Of a stretch of 15,649 nucleotides of DNA, positions 13,112 through 15,649 are shown in pieces; the stretch's first letter is position 1, and the number at the start of each line of letters is the position of its first letter. Under the pieces are notes generated by a model. The model was given only the letters and a program-made list of their open reading frames with translations, searched no databases and was not told the DNA's origin. The translations under genes were made by a program, and so were the position numbers. The stretch is from assembly GCA_937927905.1 (NCBI GenBank), contig CALFWP010000136.1, forward strand, positions 1-15,649, in the 5' to 3' direction. The stretch comes from an uncultured Neomegalonema sp. GTDB lineage: Bacteria > Pseudomonadota > Alphaproteobacteria > Rhodobacterales > Rhodobacteraceae.

Positions 13112-14229
13112 TGAGAGTGGTTGTAACAGGGTGCACGGGTTTGATCGGTTGGCATACGCACGCCCGCCTGCATGCGGAAAACTGTGCGGCAATGTTCAGC
13201 GGTGATCCGGTTCCCTATGATATCGTTGCCTTGGATCATGAGGCTTTCGATGATGATGTGTCGCTTGCATCAGCACTTGAAGGCGCTGATGCGGTTTTGC
13301 ACTGTGCCGGTGTTAACCGCGCGCCCGATGATGAGCTTGAGGCAGCAAATCCGGCGATTGCCTTGCGGCTCACCCAGTTCTGTCGGCGCGTCGGGGTTGC
13401 GCCCCATATCGTCTATGCAAACTCAATTCATGCTGACGTTCAGACACCTTACGGCCGTTCGAAGCGTCATGCAGGGAAAATTTTCGAGAAAGCGCCCGGT
13501 CTTTATACAAATCTGATTTTACCCCATGTTTTCGGTGAAGGGGCCCGTGCGTTTTATAACAATGTCACAGCGACTCTTATAAACCAGATTCTTGCAGATG
13601 AAGTGTCACTCATCAATGCCGAGGGACAGGTCCGCTTGTTGCATGTCGGCGTGGCAGCTCAAGCCGCGATTGATGCGATGCGAAACCGGATTGCCGGTAA
13701 AATTTCTCCTGAACCGTATCCGATATCAGTGCCTGATCTTTATAAGCGATTGCGGAAATTTCACGATTGTTACCGGTCGAATATCTATCCTGATCTTTCA
13801 GAGCAATTTGATCGTGATCTTTTTAATTGTTACCGCGCCGCGACGTACCCTGATAGCTGGCCGCGTCTGTTACCATTGCACACCGATGCGCGCGGCATAT
13901 TATTTGAAGCCGTCAAAGGTGGAGGGGGCCAGGTCTTTCTGTCTACCACCAAGCCCGGTGTGACGCGCGGTGATCATTTCCATCTTTCGAAAATTGAACG
14001 TTTTCTCGTTGTGCAGGGCGAGGCCACCATTCGCATCCGTAAAGTCCTGTCCGATAAAGTCTGGGAATACAATGTTTCCGGTGCCCTGCCTGCACCGGTT
14101 GATATGCCTACCCTGCATACGCATTCGATTGAAAACACCGGCAAAGAGGATTTACTCACCCTTTTCTGGACGCATGATCTCTTTGATGCGTCAAATCCGG
14201 ATACGTTCGCAGACAAGGTGCTGCAATGA
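13111..14229 (+). CDS. capF: UDP-2-acetamido-2,6-dideoxy-hexulose 3-epimerase/reductase with cupin (CapF/WbjC/FnlB type)
   Basis: CapF carries out the second step to UDP-FucNAc: C3 epimerisation by a C-terminal zinc cupin and C4 reduction by an N-terminal SDR domain with NADPH. The 372 residues begin with the Rossmann motif GCTGLIG (7-13). They continue with CAGVNRAPDDE, SIHADVQTPYGRSKR (Tyr-x3-Lys type) and LPHVFGEGARAFYNN. The cupin covers about 250-370 and shows GDHFHLSKIERFLVVQGEA and HTHSIENTG, which supply the His and Glu metal ligands. The length is typical. The start overlaps the capE stop by one base and the stop overlaps the capG start by 4 bases, so the three genes are translationally coupled. 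Confidence 0.92.
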   Translation: MRVVVTGCTGLIGWHTHARLHAENCAAMFSGDPVPYDIVALDHEAFDDDVSLASALEGADAVLHCAGVNRAPDDELEAANPAIALRLTQFCRRVGVAPHIVYANSIHADVQTPYGRSKRHAGKIFEKAPGLYTNLILPHVFGEGARAFYNNVTATLINQILADEVSLINAEGQVRLLHVGVAAQAAIDAMRNRIAGKISPEPYPISVPDLYKRLRKFHDCYRSNIYPDLSEQFDRDLFNCYRAATYPDSWPRLLPLHTDARGILFEAVKGGGGQVFLSTTKPGVTRGDHFHLSKIERFLVVQGEATIRIRKVLSDKVWEYNVSGALPAPVDMPTLHTHSIENTGKEDLLTLFWTHDLFDASNPDTFADKVLQ

Positions 14230-15371
14230 AAAAACTCCGGATTATGACGATCCTTGGCACCCGTCCGGAGATCATAAGGCTTAGCCGTGTTATCGAGCGG
14301 CTCGATCGATATACGGATCATGTCATTGTCCATACCGGACAGAACTGGGATGACGCATTAAGCAAGGTTTTTTTCGAAGACCTTTGTGTACGTAAACCCG
14401 ATCATTTTCTCGATGCCGGTGGTGGAACCCTGGGAGAGACTCTCGGCCGTATCCTGATAGGGACGGAAAAAGTGCTGGCTGATGAGCGGCCGGATGCTGT
14501 GCTGGTTCTGGGTGATACCAACTCGGCAATTGCTGCTGTTATGGCAAGACGGATGAAAATTCCTGTTTATCATATGGAGGCGGGAAACCGGTCTTTTGAT
14601 CGCAATGTACCCGAAGAAACCAACCGGCGTATGATTGATCATATTGCCGATTTCAATCTGGTGTATACCGAGCACGCCCGGCGTCATTTGCTATCTGAAG
14701 GATTGCCGCACCGTCGCATCAATATTACCGGCAGTCCCATGCGTGAGGTTCTTGAGTATTACCGGGACCGGATCGGAATGTCGGATATATTGTCGCAACT
14801 CGGCCTGACAAAGCGTTCATATTTCATTGTTTCTTTACACCGCGAAGAAAATGTGGACAGCCCGTCGCGATTGTCTGGGCTGACCGGAGTGCTCAATGGG
14901 ATTGCGGAAAAATACGGCTATCCTGTTATCGTTTCGACACATCCCCGTACGCGAAAGCGCATTGAAGCGCTCAATCCGGCTTTTCATCCGGGCATCAGAG
15001 ACATCGGGCCGTTCGGCTTTCACGATTACAACAACCTGCAACTGAATGCATTTTGTGCGGTTTCGGACAGCGGTACTATTGCTGAAGAAGCCTCGATACT
15101 CGGGTTTCCGGCAATTACACCGCGTGATGCGATAGAGCGCCCGGAGGGTATTGATACGGGGTGTCTGATTATGACGGGACTGGACAAGGATACGGTCCTG
15201 TCCGGGATTGATGCGGTCACCCGCAATTTTGAGGAGCGCATGGTTGCCGGATTGCCGTTTCCGGTACCGGCGGATTACTGCATTTCCAACACATCCGAGA
15301 GAGTGGTCAACCTTATTCTCGGAACAGCAAGGCTTTCCAATGCCTGGGACGGGATCAGAGCAGATGTCTGA
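14226..15371 (+). CDS. capG: UDP-2-acetamido-2,6-dideoxy-L-talose 2-epimerase (CapG/WbjD/FnlC type)
   Basis: This is the third step, a non-hydrolysing C2 epimerisation that gives UDP-N-acetyl-L-fucosamine, a donor for capsule or O-antigen. The 381 residues match the WecB/CapG epimerase fold: TILGTRPEIIRLSRVI, HTGQNWDD, LGDTNSA, YHMEAGNRSFDRNVPEETNR, NITGSPMREVL, SLHREENVDS, STHPRTRKR, and the SDSGTIAEEASILGFP nucleotide-binding region. The order after capE and capF separates it from the plain UDP-GlcNAc 2-epimerase WecB. The ATG overlaps the capF stop (ATGA). Confidence 0.92.
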   Translation: MKKLRIMTILGTRPEIIRLSRVIERLDRYTDHVIVHTGQNWDDALSKVFFEDLCVRKPDHFLDAGGGTLGETLGRILIGTEKVLADERPDAVLVLGDTNSAIAAVMARRMKIPVYHMEAGNRSFDRNVPEETNRRMIDHIADFNLVYTEHARRHLLSEGLPHRRINITGSPMREVLEYYRDRIGMSDILSQLGLTKRSYFIVSLHREENVDSPSRLSGLTGVLNGIAEKYGYPVIVSTHPRTRKRIEALNPAFHPGIRDIGPFGFHDYNNLQLNAFCAVSDSGTIAEEASILGFPAITPRDAIERPEGIDTGCLIMTGLDKDTVLSGIDAVTRNFEERMVAGLPFPVPADYCISNTSERVVNLILGTARLSNAWDGIRADV

Positions 15372-15649
15372 GCCGCGCCCGATAATACTGATTGGAGCCG
15401 CCCGTTCGGGGACCAAGTTCCTGCGGGATGTTCTTGCTTCCGGGGCGGGAACGGCTGCTGTGCCTTATGATGTGAATTATGTCTGGCGGTACGGGGCTGA
15501 AAAAGCTGAAAGCGATATTCTCAACCCTGCCGCCCTAACCGGACAGCGCAAAAACTTCATCAGAAGTGCCCTGCGTTCGCAGGCCAAAGCAAAGCGCGGC
15601 GATATACTGATTGAAAAGACGGTCGCCAATACTTTGCGGGTTCCTTTCG
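15364..15649 (+). CDS. Sulfotransferase-family protein (5' part, runs off the window)
   Basis: ATG 15364 overlaps the end of capG by 8 bases. Ninety-five codons are visible before the window ends. The N-terminus reads PIILIGAARSGTKFLRDVL, the 5'-phosphosulfate-binding P-loop type seen in PAPS-dependent sulfotransferases. Later, EKTVANTLRVP resembles the segment that leads to the second PAPS motif. Its place in the FucNAc operon suggests sulfation of a surface glycan, which is inferred from position. The C-terminal part, with the 3'-phosphate motif and the substrate site, cannot be seen. Confidence 0.75.
   Translation, partial: MSEPRPIILIGAARSGTKFLRDVLASGAGTAAVPYDVNYVWRYGAEKAESDILNPAALTGQRKNFIRSALRSQAKAKRGDILIEKTVANTLRVPF

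Overview
The window looks like chromosomal DNA of an alphaproteobacterium. The evidence is the accD-folC pair, trpB and trpA of the alphaproteobacterial type, and an exact CtrA-box pattern (TTAA-N7-TTAAC) ahead of a surface-polysaccharide operon. I cannot name the genus. No tRNA, rRNA or CRISPR array was seen.

Left part (1-5445) is a decayed or accessory zone. It opens with a RecQ-type helicase that lacks the whole N-terminal part of its ATPase domain, including Walker A. The next gene is a frameshifted and truncated enoyl-CoA hydratase remnant (1685-2087). At about 2085-2095 the sequence changes to an A+T-rich segment. This carries two minus-strand orphan genes for exported proteins: a basic, cysteine-rich secreted protein (3524-4225) and an acidic lipoprotein with an 81-residue tandem duplication (2077-3435). 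The segment ends at a degenerate IS5/IS427-type insertion sequence (4551-5418), recognisable by a broken DDE transposase and 12/16 matching terminal inverted repeats.

Middle part (5446-11460) is housekeeping. A possible 30-codon leader ORF precedes accD and folC, which are translationally coupled on the plus strand. Facing them on the minus strand is trpB, a small DUF2158/YodC-like protein with an RGG-rich tail, trpA, a Tat-exported intradiol-dioxygenase-like protein and a ferric-reductase-like b-type membrane protein. In many alphaproteobacteria trpB-trpA-accD-folC run in one direction, so here the accD-folC half appears inverted relative to trpBA. A nested palindrome covers the ribosome-binding site of the Tat gene.

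Right part (11461-15649) begins with a 559-base divergent intergenic region that holds a CtrA box overlapping a -35-like element. It continues with a tightly coupled operon, capE-capF-capG (equivalent to wbjBCD/fnlABC), for conversion of UDP-GlcNAc to UDP-N-acetyl-L-fucosamine. The start of a sulfotransferase-like gene runs off the right edge. Together these suggest a cell-cycle-controlled capsule or O-antigen locus, possibly making a sulfated glycan. No wholly new system is evident. The most unusual items are the orphan exported gene pair, the SD-covering nested palindrome, the RGG protein inside trpBA, and the CtrA box ahead of the FucNAc operon.
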